Source: Seriola aureovittata | Taxonomy: Eukaryota; Chordata; Actinopteri; Carangiformes; Carangidae | Assembly (NCBI RefSeq): GCF_021018895.1 | Contig: NC_079364.1 | Span: 16,672,385 to 16,736,384 of the forward strand | Reading direction: 5' to 3' | Length of the DNA: 64,000 bases | Shown here: positions 54,200-64,000 of the stretch, one piece after another | How positions within the stretch are numbered: position 1 is the stretch's first letter | Layout of the letters: the number at the start of each line of letters is the position of its first letter | Notes under the pieces: generated by a model | Told to the model about the DNA's origin: nothing | The model's input: the letters and a program-made list of their open reading frames with translations, nothing else | The model's database searches: none | Translations under genes and position numbers: made by a program

Positions 54200-57100
54200 T
54201 TTGAGTGTGGACAGGAAAGAGATGGGAAATGACTTGTAGCAAAGATCCTCATCTGGGGAAATTGCAGTTCATGGTCAGCACTGTAACCTCGTAGCCACCA
54301 GGATGCCCCAGTTTCCCTGAGTCTTTACTTAAACCACTTGGTTAACTTGTTAGTAATACTCTTAATAACTCAAATTTTGTTGTTATCCAATGTTGGCCCC
54401 TGTATTATTGGATATGTCACTCAACTTGGGAGTGACAGCTGGTTTCTGTGTTGTAACTGTAGCTGTCTGTCTTTATGAGTGCGCTTGCATGCACGCTAAT
54501 GTCCTAGTTTTGATCATATTCAGGATATGAAGTTTACATGGAAAACATGTGGTTACTCATGCCAGTGTAGATGATTCTATCTTTGCCCAGGTTTCTGATT
54601 GTCTAGGTGTTTATATTAGTCAGTCATATTTCATAATTTTGCTACTAATGGAATTGCATCAGCATTTTCCTGGATTTGGCTTTTGCTTCTTCTCATCTAT
54701 AATGACAGACAGAGTGGGTCGGAGACAGACTTTAACTTCAGAATGTAAAACGACTTTACATTATGTATGTTTATCACATTTTGTATTATCTGACTCATAA
54801 CTATGTGACCTATGTGCCTGTGACAGAAGTGTCACTCTAGCTTGTTTTTTTTTTCGCACAACCAAGCATATTCACATTTCCAAATTCTGTGATGAAGGCT
54901 TATTCAGGTGTCTGAAACCAGGATATGATATTTACATGCTCAAACAAATTGGAAACTCCAGTAGCCCTGATAATCAGGGTGGTAGTGTGCGTATAAAAGC
55001 ACTATAAGAGAGCAACAAATTAAATTGTAGTTCATACATTCTTTTATATGATATATCTGTTTCTTTCTGTTTACATTTTTTAATGTGAGAAGAAATGTTA
55101 TAATGTCCCATGTCAAATGTCAGACTTATTGCCAAGTTAATATGCAAATGACCATCTGTTTATAATTTAGCTTTGTGCTGTCACATTATTACATATTAAT
55201 GGACTTGCCATGTCTCACTGAGAAGGCCTATCTGGGCAGTCTGAGGTGGCAGTGTTTTTGAACAAAATCAACATTTTCCCTGATTAATTACTTCCTCAAT
55301 CTCTCACCCCTTAAGATTTTATGTTGTTTTTCAAGCTTTTTGTTTGTTCAGTCTAGTTTGCTGCCGTTATTCTCATTGATGAAGAAGGGCTAAAGAAGCT
55401 GGTTGTTGGAATATTTTCTCCTTGCATTCATGGACAAGTTGCTACTAGCCTGGTACAGCCTCTCCCTGTTTGGGGAGTTGTGACTCCTGACACATGGAAG
55501 GTGGAGCACCCACATTATCCTTTTTGGCCTGTGGGAGTCTCTTAGTAATGTGTATATTTCCAAGGTCTGTCAGTACAAAAGCTTAGAGCTCAGTATTAGT
55601 CCCAGCTCTTTAAATTGAGCCCTTGCTAATGAACTTATGTCCAAAGGCTTATTTTGTTGCACATGGCAGCTTTTCTTTTTATAACCCAAAACTTCAGACT
55701 GATATTTAGTTAGCATTCTGTGTTGCCTTGGAATGTAGATTAGCATTTGAACAGCCTGCAGCGAACTCCGCCACTGAGCTCACACAATGACATACAGTAC
55801 CACTGAAACAGAACCTCAGTCACCTGATGTGCATCACATGCTCCTCACTTGTGCTTTAAACTGACAGCTTTCTTTGCCTTTGTGAAAAGAACAAAGAAAA
55901 TGGTCAGAATAGAAGCTGACAGGATTACCTCTGTGGGGTCACATCAGTAAACTGAGTAAGCCTGTTAAGCATATCTAGTAAGTGACAGCTAGTACTATAG
56001 CTGGTAACTATCGGGGAGAATCATTGCTCGTTTCTCAATCTGGCTCCGTAAGACTTTTTCATGAAGACATTGACATGTCACAGTAGTTAAATGATTAAAT
56101 TAATCATGGTTGGATTTCACTCAGCTACTTCGGTTTCAGGGTCCTGGTACTGTACATGCTGGCTTACAACACAAATACATTTGAATACACTTGAATAAAG
56201 CAGAGCAATCATTAATGTAATTAGTAACACCTTTACTACTATGACTAATAAAATGATTGCGATATGTGGATATTCTCTTAGGTGTATAGGTGCAACAAAA
56301 TTCACTGAATTGATTAAGACATGAGGTGACTCATTCACTGTTTTTACCACCAGAATGCTGCCCTTTTCTCTCAATTTTTTGGGGTTAGCAAGTTATAATA
56401 TCAGTCTGTTGTATCAGTCAAATTCTATATAAGATTAATTAGACCCAGAATCATATTAGAATACCAACACAAAATGTGGATTGCCTTTACCGCCTTGCAG
56501 CAGATATTTGTTGACAAATATTGATGAGCCACTGAATTCTCTTTCAGGTCAGTTTGAGAACCACTTGAACAAATATATTCGCCATTATGAAGGTCTGTCA
56601 TATGACACAGAAGCCCTGCACAACAGTCACCAGAGAGCCAAGAGGGCCCTCTCTCCTCAAGACAGGACTGTGCACCTGGACTTCCACGCACATGGAAGGT
56701 GAGTTTGAGTACAAACACACACAATCCTCCTCCCTTATCTTTCTCTTTTTGTCTTCCAACGTAAACTCATAGTATGTCACATTTTATTATTTTTTTTATA
56801 TTTGTCCTACCGTATGCACTTTAGTTGTGAACACAAAATGCTGTAATAGAACACACAAATAAATACAGCACTTGCACATTTTGACTGTAGAATATTTTAA
56901 GGTCCAATGTTAAATACTGCTATTATATTCCATTAATTTAATTGAGATATAGCTTGTCATATTTTTTACCTTGACCTATGCTGCGCTGGGCTTATTGTGT
57001 TAAGTTGCCATTTCATCACCACAAGATTATATATATTCTTTTACGTTAATGATTAGCTGGCAGTGCAATTGAATGAATGTTTATTAATTTCCCCAGTGCC

Positions 57101-60100
57101 ATTGGATATGACACATCATCATTTATGGCTCAGTTGTAATATTTCCTTATTGAACCATCTGGTTATAAAAGAACTGTATCCAAAGACTAAAGAAATGTTT
57201 TCATAATACTAGGAAATTGCATTAGAGCAGGAAACCACAGCTTAAAATCCCCCATTTTTAGAAAGTACCTGCTGTTGTCTTTGTATTAGACAAGAAATGA
57301 AACTTTCAATGAAAGTTGAATTAACCGTAGACATGTGAGGGAACATAATTGATTTTAGTGTTGAGTGGGTTTTATACCTGGTGTAAAAGATACCTGCCTC
57401 TATAGTGCAGGCTTCTCTGGGAGCAGCAGCAGCAACATTACTTAAGGCTCTGACAAGACAAGACTAACCATGTTACTGCAAACTATAATCAAATCTTTCC
57501 CTTGTCCTTATTTTCTTTTTTTTCTCTGACAGTGATGTCCCTGTGTATTTCTTCTTTCTCTTTGCGATTCTGTTTTTAACGACATGTAATTTTAGATTAT
57601 CTATCCCTTGTCAAGGCCAGGTTGTCTTGAGTACAGTGGTGCCACCCATGTTTTGGAAACAGACGATTTCATGCCCCGTCACTGTTGAAATATTTTGAGA
57701 TTTGTATCAGCTGAGTTCTTGTCACTTGCTAATAAGCAACAGCCAGCTGCAGCAGAGTGTGTGAGAAAAACAGTTGCACATAAATTGCTTGCAATGCTGT
57801 AACAAGAAAATAAATGTTGGTAGTGTGTAAACAATTCTGTGACTCTGTACTCTTCATCGACTGGCCATTTTGCAAATGCTGTCCAACAGTCTTTGTATGA
57901 TCTCATAAATTAAGATACTAAAATTGAAAGCAACAGCTGATTTTTGTGGATATTTGTGAATGTTTGCAATTTTTTTTTACTTGTGAGCCATTCCATGTCT
58001 TTGTGAGACTGGTAGTTTATTTTTTACCAAATAAAGGAAAAAATACTTTTTACTCCCATTTCTGATTCAAAGACTGTAGATGCTTCAAGGAATCAAAGAT
58101 AGATTTGAAAACATGATATGCTATGACTCCAAGGAAACATTGAGTCATACTTGCCTTTCCCCTTACTAGACCCCAGGTTAGGACTGCACAGTGCTTCAAC
58201 ACATGACATAGAAAATGTGGACAAGCTGGCTTGCTGTAACTCACCAACAATAGGAGTTTGTTTTCTGCTGCCTTAAATTTGAACACAAATATGTTCGCTA
58301 TCCACATAGACACATGTGTACATACAATAAATTATATATTTATGTTTTAGAGTTCAGTTCAGGGGCTGATCTTGCTAATGGGTAATCTCTATCCATTTGC
58401 ACCTCTCTGTCTCAGTTTTATTTCTATCTGCTTTTCCCTCTTCCTCTTTTTCTTTTATTGCCACATTGCCATGAGAGTGTAACAATAATTTACCTCAGAA
58501 TTATTGTTTTTTCAGTGTTTCCTCTTCACCAAGCTTGTCTGTTGTGGGTTATCTGTCAAACAGATCCCTTTCCTGTGCTTTTTTGCTTTTTCCTGTCATT
58601 GCTGGCCTTTGAGAAAAAGCTGGCCCTGCCTGTAATGGTGAGGTAATCACAGACTCATACAGTGTGAGCATTTTCAGTGTCTGAACAAGTTGAATTGGGG
58701 ATGGACCTGCAGTATGTTTGCTGTAAACAAACTCTCATGATGCTCGAGTAGCAGAGTAAAAAGTAGAACTGCACAGATAATAACGTGCAGAGAAGAGGGC
58801 AATGTAGAGCACGTCCAGTTCACTTAACAGGTGAATTGTGCACAGTGGGAGATCTAAGAAACATTAATAAACAATAAACATAAACATTTGCTAGTTAGAT
58901 ATTAACATAATAACACCTGGGGCTGTTATGTAACATGACCATTACTTTTGTCTTCTGGAGACAAATTATTCAGAATTTCCATTGATGTAAGTTTATGTTT
59001 TAATAGAGGAGGTTTAGCTTCACATTAGTATCACAGGTGGACACAGTGTCATATTCCCTTGTACAAGCTTACACAAACCAGCATCATAGTCTTAAAACAT
59101 TGATCACCTGTGTGCTTACATTTTATTATTTTGTAATATGTCAGAGAGATTTTGATCTATCTCGGTTATGTGAAGGTTTTCGCCTGTTGTTTTGTTATTG
59201 ACATCATACTGTGTATTAGCATATGTGTTTTTCATAATTGCAAAAGTTAAGTTAAGTTAGCTATAAGAGATACAGAAGCCAGTGGTCATAAAGCTAGTAC
59301 CTTATTCTGTATATGAATTCATCATGATTACGTGTGTGTGCAGTGTTCTGTGTGATACTATAGAGGTTTGTTGTAACAAGAGAAAAGCTTACTTGTGTAT
59401 GCCCACTCACATATTTGTGGCTGGATCAGGTGACAGAACAAGGCAGGGCAGACAGTTGTCTCTGTGGAGGGCTTCTTTACACAGAGAGGTGCCAAAAAGT
59501 GGTCAACCATTGGCTAATGCAATGCCGGTGGAAGTGACACAATTCACAGTTCAGTTTAGTGGCCAGCTTTCCAGGATTGAGTCGTATTTATGGGATGTAT
59601 ATTTCCTCTTTGTAATGCTTGAAAGTATGAACACCTTTGGCAAACATTAGGGCTCAACATTGTTCAGAAGCAAATATGTCTTGCTCTGAGATAAAAGTGT
59701 GTTTACAGTTTATTGCATGTTAGATGTGCTTGATCTCGATCCATGTTGTCTGTAAAAACTCCTAACACTAGCAGCTTATGACTGTGTGATTTCTACCTTC
59801 CTGTCTGGAGTATGTGGGGCTTCAACGGATTCCAAGTTAGACAGTAACTAGAATTACCGCCTCATGGTTTATTCCCTCGCCAACCAGTCAGGCTGCAGTT
59901 TACATCCATGTCTGTCCAAACTCATATGATATATGTAGTGAAGACTTTGAAGGAATTTAATAAAATGTATTAAGTGTATTTTTAATTTGTTGTATATATA
60001 GGGTCATATAAATAACATTGATTTGACTCTACTGTATTAGTGTGTAAATTCACTGACAGAACAAGAAACATAGTCAGATTTCTTGTATGTGTTCACCTGC

Positions 60101-61603
60101 TAGGGCAATAAAGCTAATTCTGATAGAACACAAAGTTGTAGCCATGACGATAGACTTTATGCTTTATCCTTAAAATACGGATGTTGCTGCAAAGAAGCTA
60201 CAAATTCTAAAACGTGGATGCTTAACACACGTCTTCAAACCGGCAGCACAGAAGATCTGTACAATCACCACAGTTTCAAGGTGGGCACCAGGATTAGTGT
60301 CCCCAGTTCAGTATCTCACCAAGTGTGACATATAATCACAATCTCTCCTTCTGTTCCTGAGTTACAGCATTGAACAATGGCCAGAAAAGTGTTTTTGCAG
60401 AAAATTATGATGTCACAGTGAAGTTGACATTTGACCTTTTTGGATATAAAATGTTGTCACCTAGTCATTTTATCCTATTAGACATTTCTGTTAGATTTAG
60501 TCATAATTAGCGTATGAATTGTTGAATCATGGCCTAAAATGTGTTTTGTAAGGTCACAGTGACCTTGACCTTTGACTGCTTAATTTTTTTTTTTTTTTGT
60601 AAAACATGAAATGTTTTATACATATAGGTTAGATATTGTCCCCTTTGTAGGCATACCATCTCTGTGGACATGGCTTGAGGCACTCTTTCTTTGAGCTGGC
60701 CTGCTTACTGAGCAAAGTGTATGACTGCTTGGGTTAGTATGTTCAGCATTTGAGATATCTCTGAATAATTTATCACTCAGCTGCTTCTCTGAGATGAGTA
60801 GTACAGACTTGATCCTCAGCCTCTCTGTTGCAGTCTGTTACTATGCTTCTGCAAGTTTGTCAGCAAGTTGTTTTGTCTGGAACTTGATACATTGATTTCT
60901 TTCTTTCTTGTTTTTTTCTTTTTCAGTTGGTAAAACCTTTGACCGTTTGGGGTGATGTTTGAATGTTCAGTGTTTTGTTAGGGTCCCTATGGTTCTCAGT
61001 TATTTGGAAACGTTATGGACAAGGAAGCAAGTGGTTAAACCAGAAAAAAGTTACAGACAATAAGCATTAAAAAAATGCTCTGCAGATCATTGACAATACA
61101 GATAAAATTTCGAACTGAATAATCGATTTATGAATTTATATTCAACAGAGATCAGTGTGCCATGGTGGTGTCATGGGTTGACCGAGCTTTTCATGGGGCA
61201 TAGATGAAGTCATAAGGTCATATTGATTGTTGTAGAGACCATCAATAAGGTGGAGAGAGGCCAGGAGGAACTGTAGTGGGTGTACCAGGATGAATAACAA
61301 GCAGAGGAATGCCCAGTGATCTTAGTCTTTGTTCCCTGTGTTTAGCAGTATTTTTTGTTCAAACTCTTTTCCTCTTTCTTTTTCTTTCTCTTGGCTTCAT
61401 TTGAAAATGGTCCTCTGACAGAAGATTCTTGGTTCAGAATACAGATCACATCTTGTTAGGCTGCTTGAAATAAGGACAAATCCACCTGATCCTTTTCATT
61501 TTATATTCTGAAACACAGACAGACGAACACACAAGTCATCCATGACTTTGTTACAAGTGAACCAATAAGTTGAAAATACTTTAACAGTAACATTGTTTTA
61601 TGG

Positions 61604-61661
<58 letters not shown>

Positions 61662-63256
61662 GTGTGAAATGAGAGCAGTAATTAGAAAGGGAAAACCGAG
61701 TGCTGGTGCAGGTCAAGGAGTCATCCTGGAGAAGGAAATCCTGGTCTGTGTCTGACCCCTACAACATCATTTGCTATCTCATCCTCCCAAACTTTTTCCA
61801 AACACATGCTCTACTCCTCCCCACATCCACCTGTATGTCTCTTGTGTTCATGTTTCCCATTGTTTTTCTCTTCTGATGTTTATACGTAGTCATTCTTGCA
61901 GTGTAGTAATTCTGCCTATACATCCTCATTGTTTTTTTGTCCTCTGAAGCACACCTACATATACAACACAGTTATGGTGAAATTACTCATTAATGCTGTG
62001 AAGTGCACCTGAGTTTCTGTCTAAAACTAGAGAGATGGTTTACACAGACTTTAAAGGGGCAGATTTTACACAGAGTCAAGTGTACTACTCAGCCGAACAC
62101 TTGTATTATGTCCTCCGTGGGTGTGATGTGTTTTCCAAAGTCTGAGAAAATAACCCTGATGATGCCATCAGATTATCTAATTTTGGGTTTTGAGACTAAA
62201 ATCTCAATTACAGACTGGGGTATTTAAAAAAACAAACAAAAAAACATGGCCATTAACCAGACAAATGAAATGATGCTATTGGTTGTGTCAAGCGAAACGG
62301 ATATTCTAGCGTTTTTGGAGCTTGACCCATAAATGATTAGAACTTGGGGACACTGACTACACTTGTTGGATGCTTATTAAAAAGTTTTATTCCTGCGTGA
62401 AACTGCCTAATCTCTGGGTTATATGAGACTACTTAAGGAGTAGTTGACAGCCAGTCAAAAGTTTCCCTAGAATGTTATGTCATGTTAATTTTGCCTTGTT
62501 GTGGATTGTGTTATGATAATGAAACAAAAGTGGTACAACCCAAAGAGGGCTCAGTATGAGAGAGTTATATGAACATCTGGCAGAAGCTTCACACTTTGAG
62601 ACCAAACCATTTGATTATGAAAGAGAGATTTCTGGTGGGGAGTGTTCCTCTGAAGTATTCACTGCATCACCTCGGGTCTCTGGGAAGCTAGTGGCTCATG
62701 TGCACCTCATGTGATGCATGCCTTTTTGTCTTTGGCATCATGGTTATGTGAACGAGAGGATTTCAAAAAATGTTCTATGGCTGTGCACAAATGTTCATGT
62801 GTTTTTCCTCATGATATTATTCTTCTTCTGACTCACTGAGCACAGCAGCACTGAGCAGCAACCAGCACAGCAGCATGGTGAAGCTCAGTGAAAATTTGTA
62901 AATGCTGCTTTTTCTGCTAAGTCCTCTGTGTGCTGCCTTAGCTCCCCAGTTGTTTATACTAAAACTCTGTGTTGAGAGTGTGACATTAACAGTGCCAGGG
63001 TTGAGGGTTTGAGTGTCAGACTGTCATTCGGACTGTGTATTGCATTGCCCACATGTCAGTGTGTCAAAGTACAACTTTTTGTTCTTTTTCTAACCAGACA
63101 TTAACTCACATTCTTATTCTTTTCTTTTTTTTTTTAGACATTTTAACTTGCGGATGAAGAGGGATACAACTTTATTTTCTCCGGATCTCATCATTGAGAT
63201 ATCAGGAGAGGAGGCACCTATTGATACATCGCATATTTATAGTGGAGAGATCTTTG
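51786..63256 (+). CDS. adam10: ADAM10 metalloprotease, N-terminal part (exons 1-3, gene runs off the right edge)
   Basis: ADAM10 is a type I membrane zinc protease (alpha-secretase, Notch sheddase). Exons 51786-51837, 56548-56698 and 63138-63256 splice in phase to 107 codons plus one base. Residues 1-18 form a hydrophobic signal peptide ([18 protein letters not shown]). The prodomain starts [18 protein letters not shown], aligning with [18 protein letters not shown] in human, then [26 protein letters not shown] and [12 protein letters not shown]. The start has G at -3. The remaining prodomain, catalytic, disintegrin, transmembrane and cytoplasmic parts lie beyond the window. Introns 1 and 2 are 4.7 and 6.4 kb. 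Confidence 0.97.
52278..52311. repeat. (TA)n microsatellite
   Basis: About 17 TA units in adam10 intron 1. Confidence 0.95.
54169..54202. repeat. (ATTT)n microsatellite
   Basis: About eight ATTT units abutting the 5' side of dispersed repeat copy C. Confidence 0.9.
54190..54312 (+). repeat. Short dispersed repeat, copy C
   Basis: GTGTGGACAGGAAAGAGATG, GGAAATGACTTGTAGCAAAG, CATGGTCAGCACTGTAACCT and CCACCAGGATGCCCCA follow the same block order as 40470-40612. Confidence 0.7.
56065..56250 (+). repeat. Dispersed repeat, copy 2 (AGCTACTTC..CAGGGTCCTGG family)
   Basis: Second copy of the element in sltm intron 16; continues into CACTTGAATAAAGCAGAGCA, which is poorly kept in the first copy. Confidence 0.65.
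56548..56698 (+). CDS. adam10: adam10 exon 2: start of prodomain
   Basis: 151 nt, CTTTCAG|GTC to GGAAG|GTGAGT; encodes [20 protein letters not shown] and HLDFHAHG, highly conserved in vertebrate ADAM10. Confidence 0.97.
60280..60680 (+). repeat. Dispersed repeat with TGACCTTTGAC motif, copy 2
   Basis: Contains TCTCACCAAGTGTGACAT, TTCCTGAGTTACAGCATTG and GGTCACAGTGACCTTGACCT (60552-60571), plus an earlier decayed version TGTCACAGTGAAGTTGACAT at 60411-60430, so the motif occurs twice inside the element. Boundaries are approximate and repeat-like sequence may extend left to 59830. Confidence 0.6.
61605..61667. repeat. (GT)n microsatellite
   Basis: About 22 GT units followed by interrupted GTAT units. 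Confidence 0.95.
63138..63256 (+). CDS. adam10: adam10 exon 3
   Basis: 119 nt, TTTTTAG|ACA to [31 protein letters not shown] and [13 protein letters not shown] match human [14 protein letters not shown] and YDTSHIYTGHIYG. Confidence 0.97.
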
Positions 63257-63612
63257 GTAAGTTGCACACCACATCCTGGAAAGAGGCTCCGTTTCTTAGC
63301 AAGAAATGTCTTTAACCCAATTATGGTGTTCATTTTTCAATTACATTGAAAGTCCACATCACCACTTCTCATTTAATCATTCCTACATCATCCCCTACAT
63401 CATCTCTGCAACTGTGAGTGTGTGAGTGAGAGAAAGAGAAGGGGAGGGAGAAAAATTTGAGGGTTATTTTTGTCAAGACTTTGTCATATCACAACCCTTT
63501 CATCCAGTTCTTCTTTCCGCTCAGTCCCCTTCCTTCCTGCACGTATTCATGCTGCTTGTGCCCTGCAGAGTTCAAATGGAGAGGGGGAAAAAACAACATG
63601 TTTTTCCTGTTG

Positions 63613-63695
<83 letters not shown>

Positions 63696-64000
63696 TGTGT
63701 GCGCAACAGCAAGAAAAGAAACAGAGATTTATATTTTTCTTATCAAGGGTGGTGCCCTCATAATAAATATCCTTAATCTCTGCTCAGAGATTTCAGAAAT
63801 AAAAAATGTAGCTGTGGAAATCCATGCAAATGTTTTGAGCCTTAAACAAATTAAATGAGATTTATGTTCAAATACCAAACTTTTAGTTTTTCAACAAACA
63901 TTATGATTTCATGACATATCACGAGTTTGTAAGTTACCTTAGGGTATGTTCAGAATCAGCCTGTCGGACTTTTTGTGCAGACTGTGTGATAACAACTTGG
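63257..64000 (+). other. adam10: adam10 intron 3 (partial)
   Basis: Runs to the window edge; contains a long (GT)n tract and no recognised exon. Confidence 0.8.
63614..63704. repeat. (GT)n microsatellite
   Basis: About 40 GT units with a GCGCGTGTGTGCGC end; three overlapping long frames through it are artefacts. Confidence 0.95.

Larger units (their letters stand above)
51838..56547 (+). other. adam10: adam10 intron 1
   Basis: 4.7 kb. Contains (TA)n at 52278-52311, (ATTT)n at 54169-54202 directly before dispersed repeat copy C, and dispersed repeat copy 2 of the CAGGGTCCTGG family near 56065-56250. No exon or RNA gene recognised. Confidence 0.8.
56699..63137 (+). other. adam10: adam10 intron 2
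   Basis: 6.4 kb. Repeat-derived sequence occupies about 59830-60680, including a LINE tail-like AATAAAGCTAATTCTGAT near 60108 and a TGACCTTTGAC-bearing repeat; (GT)n at 61605-61667. A 122-codon frame at 59282-59650 has no known family and no splice support. Confidence 0.75.

Noticed and set aside
59282..59650. 122-codon frame in adam10 intron 2
   Set aside because: No family match and no nearby splice signals in phase with adam10.
63426..63858. Cys/Val-repeat frames near the right edge
   Set aside because: Translation of a (GT)n microsatellite in adam10 intron 3.
1..64000. CRISPR arrays, operons, prophage or bacterial mobile elements
   Set aside because: Sequence is vertebrate nuclear DNA; regular repeats are microsatellites and no prokaryotic gene signal is present.
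1..64000. tRNA, rRNA or microRNA genes
   Set aside because: No intact A/B-box pair with a cloverleaf, no rRNA-like segment and no hairpin I recognise as a known microRNA.

Overview
This window is nuclear DNA of a ray-finned (teleost) fish. It holds multi-exon vertebrate genes with GT-AG introns, many dinucleotide microsatellites, decayed Tc1-type transposons and several dispersed repeats of a kind common in teleost introns. I read four protein-coding genes by translating exons and checking that splice phases join: rnf111 (minus strand, N-terminal part only), sltm (plus strand, complete), mindy2 (minus strand, complete) and adam10 (plus strand, first three exons only). The same four genes are neighbours in the same relative orientations on human chromosome 15q (RNF111, SLTM, MINDY2/FAM63B, ADAM10), so this is an ordinary block of conserved vertebrate synteny.

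Layout. 1-10.6 kb: two coding exons of rnf111 (4848-4980, 9689-10565) and long introns; the rest of the gene, including the RING domain, lies off the left edge. 10.6-16.05 kb: rnf111 5' intron, a probable non-coding first exon near 13.8-14.2 kb, and a 1.9 kb divergent promoter region shared with sltm that carries a hAT-like repeat. 16.05-25.06 kb: sltm, 20 coding exons, 1009 codons, all phases consistent. 25.06-31.85 kb: tail-to-tail 3' region of sltm and mindy2. 31.85-49.55 kb: mindy2, nine coding exons, 661 codons; its last intron holds a nearly full-length dead Tc1 element. 49.55-51.79 kb: divergent mindy2/adam10 promoter region with a perfect CRE and AT and CTGT microsatellites. 51.79 kb to the end: adam10 exons 1-3 (signal peptide and start of the prodomain) separated by 4.7 and 6.4 kb introns.

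The genes are unrelated in biochemistry: a SUMO-targeted ubiquitin ligase of TGF-beta/Nodal signalling (rnf111), an RNA/DNA-binding nuclear repressor (sltm), a K48-linkage deubiquitinase (mindy2) and a membrane sheddase (adam10). They form two divergent promoter pairs joined by one convergent pair.

I found no new biological system. The items most worth a second look are a candidate poison exon in sltm intron 4, an 8-residue acidic repeat array in sltm exon 5, a perfect oestrogen-response-element palindrome inside a dispersed repeat in adam10 intron 2, and possible conserved non-coding blocks in the 6 kb mindy2 intron 3.
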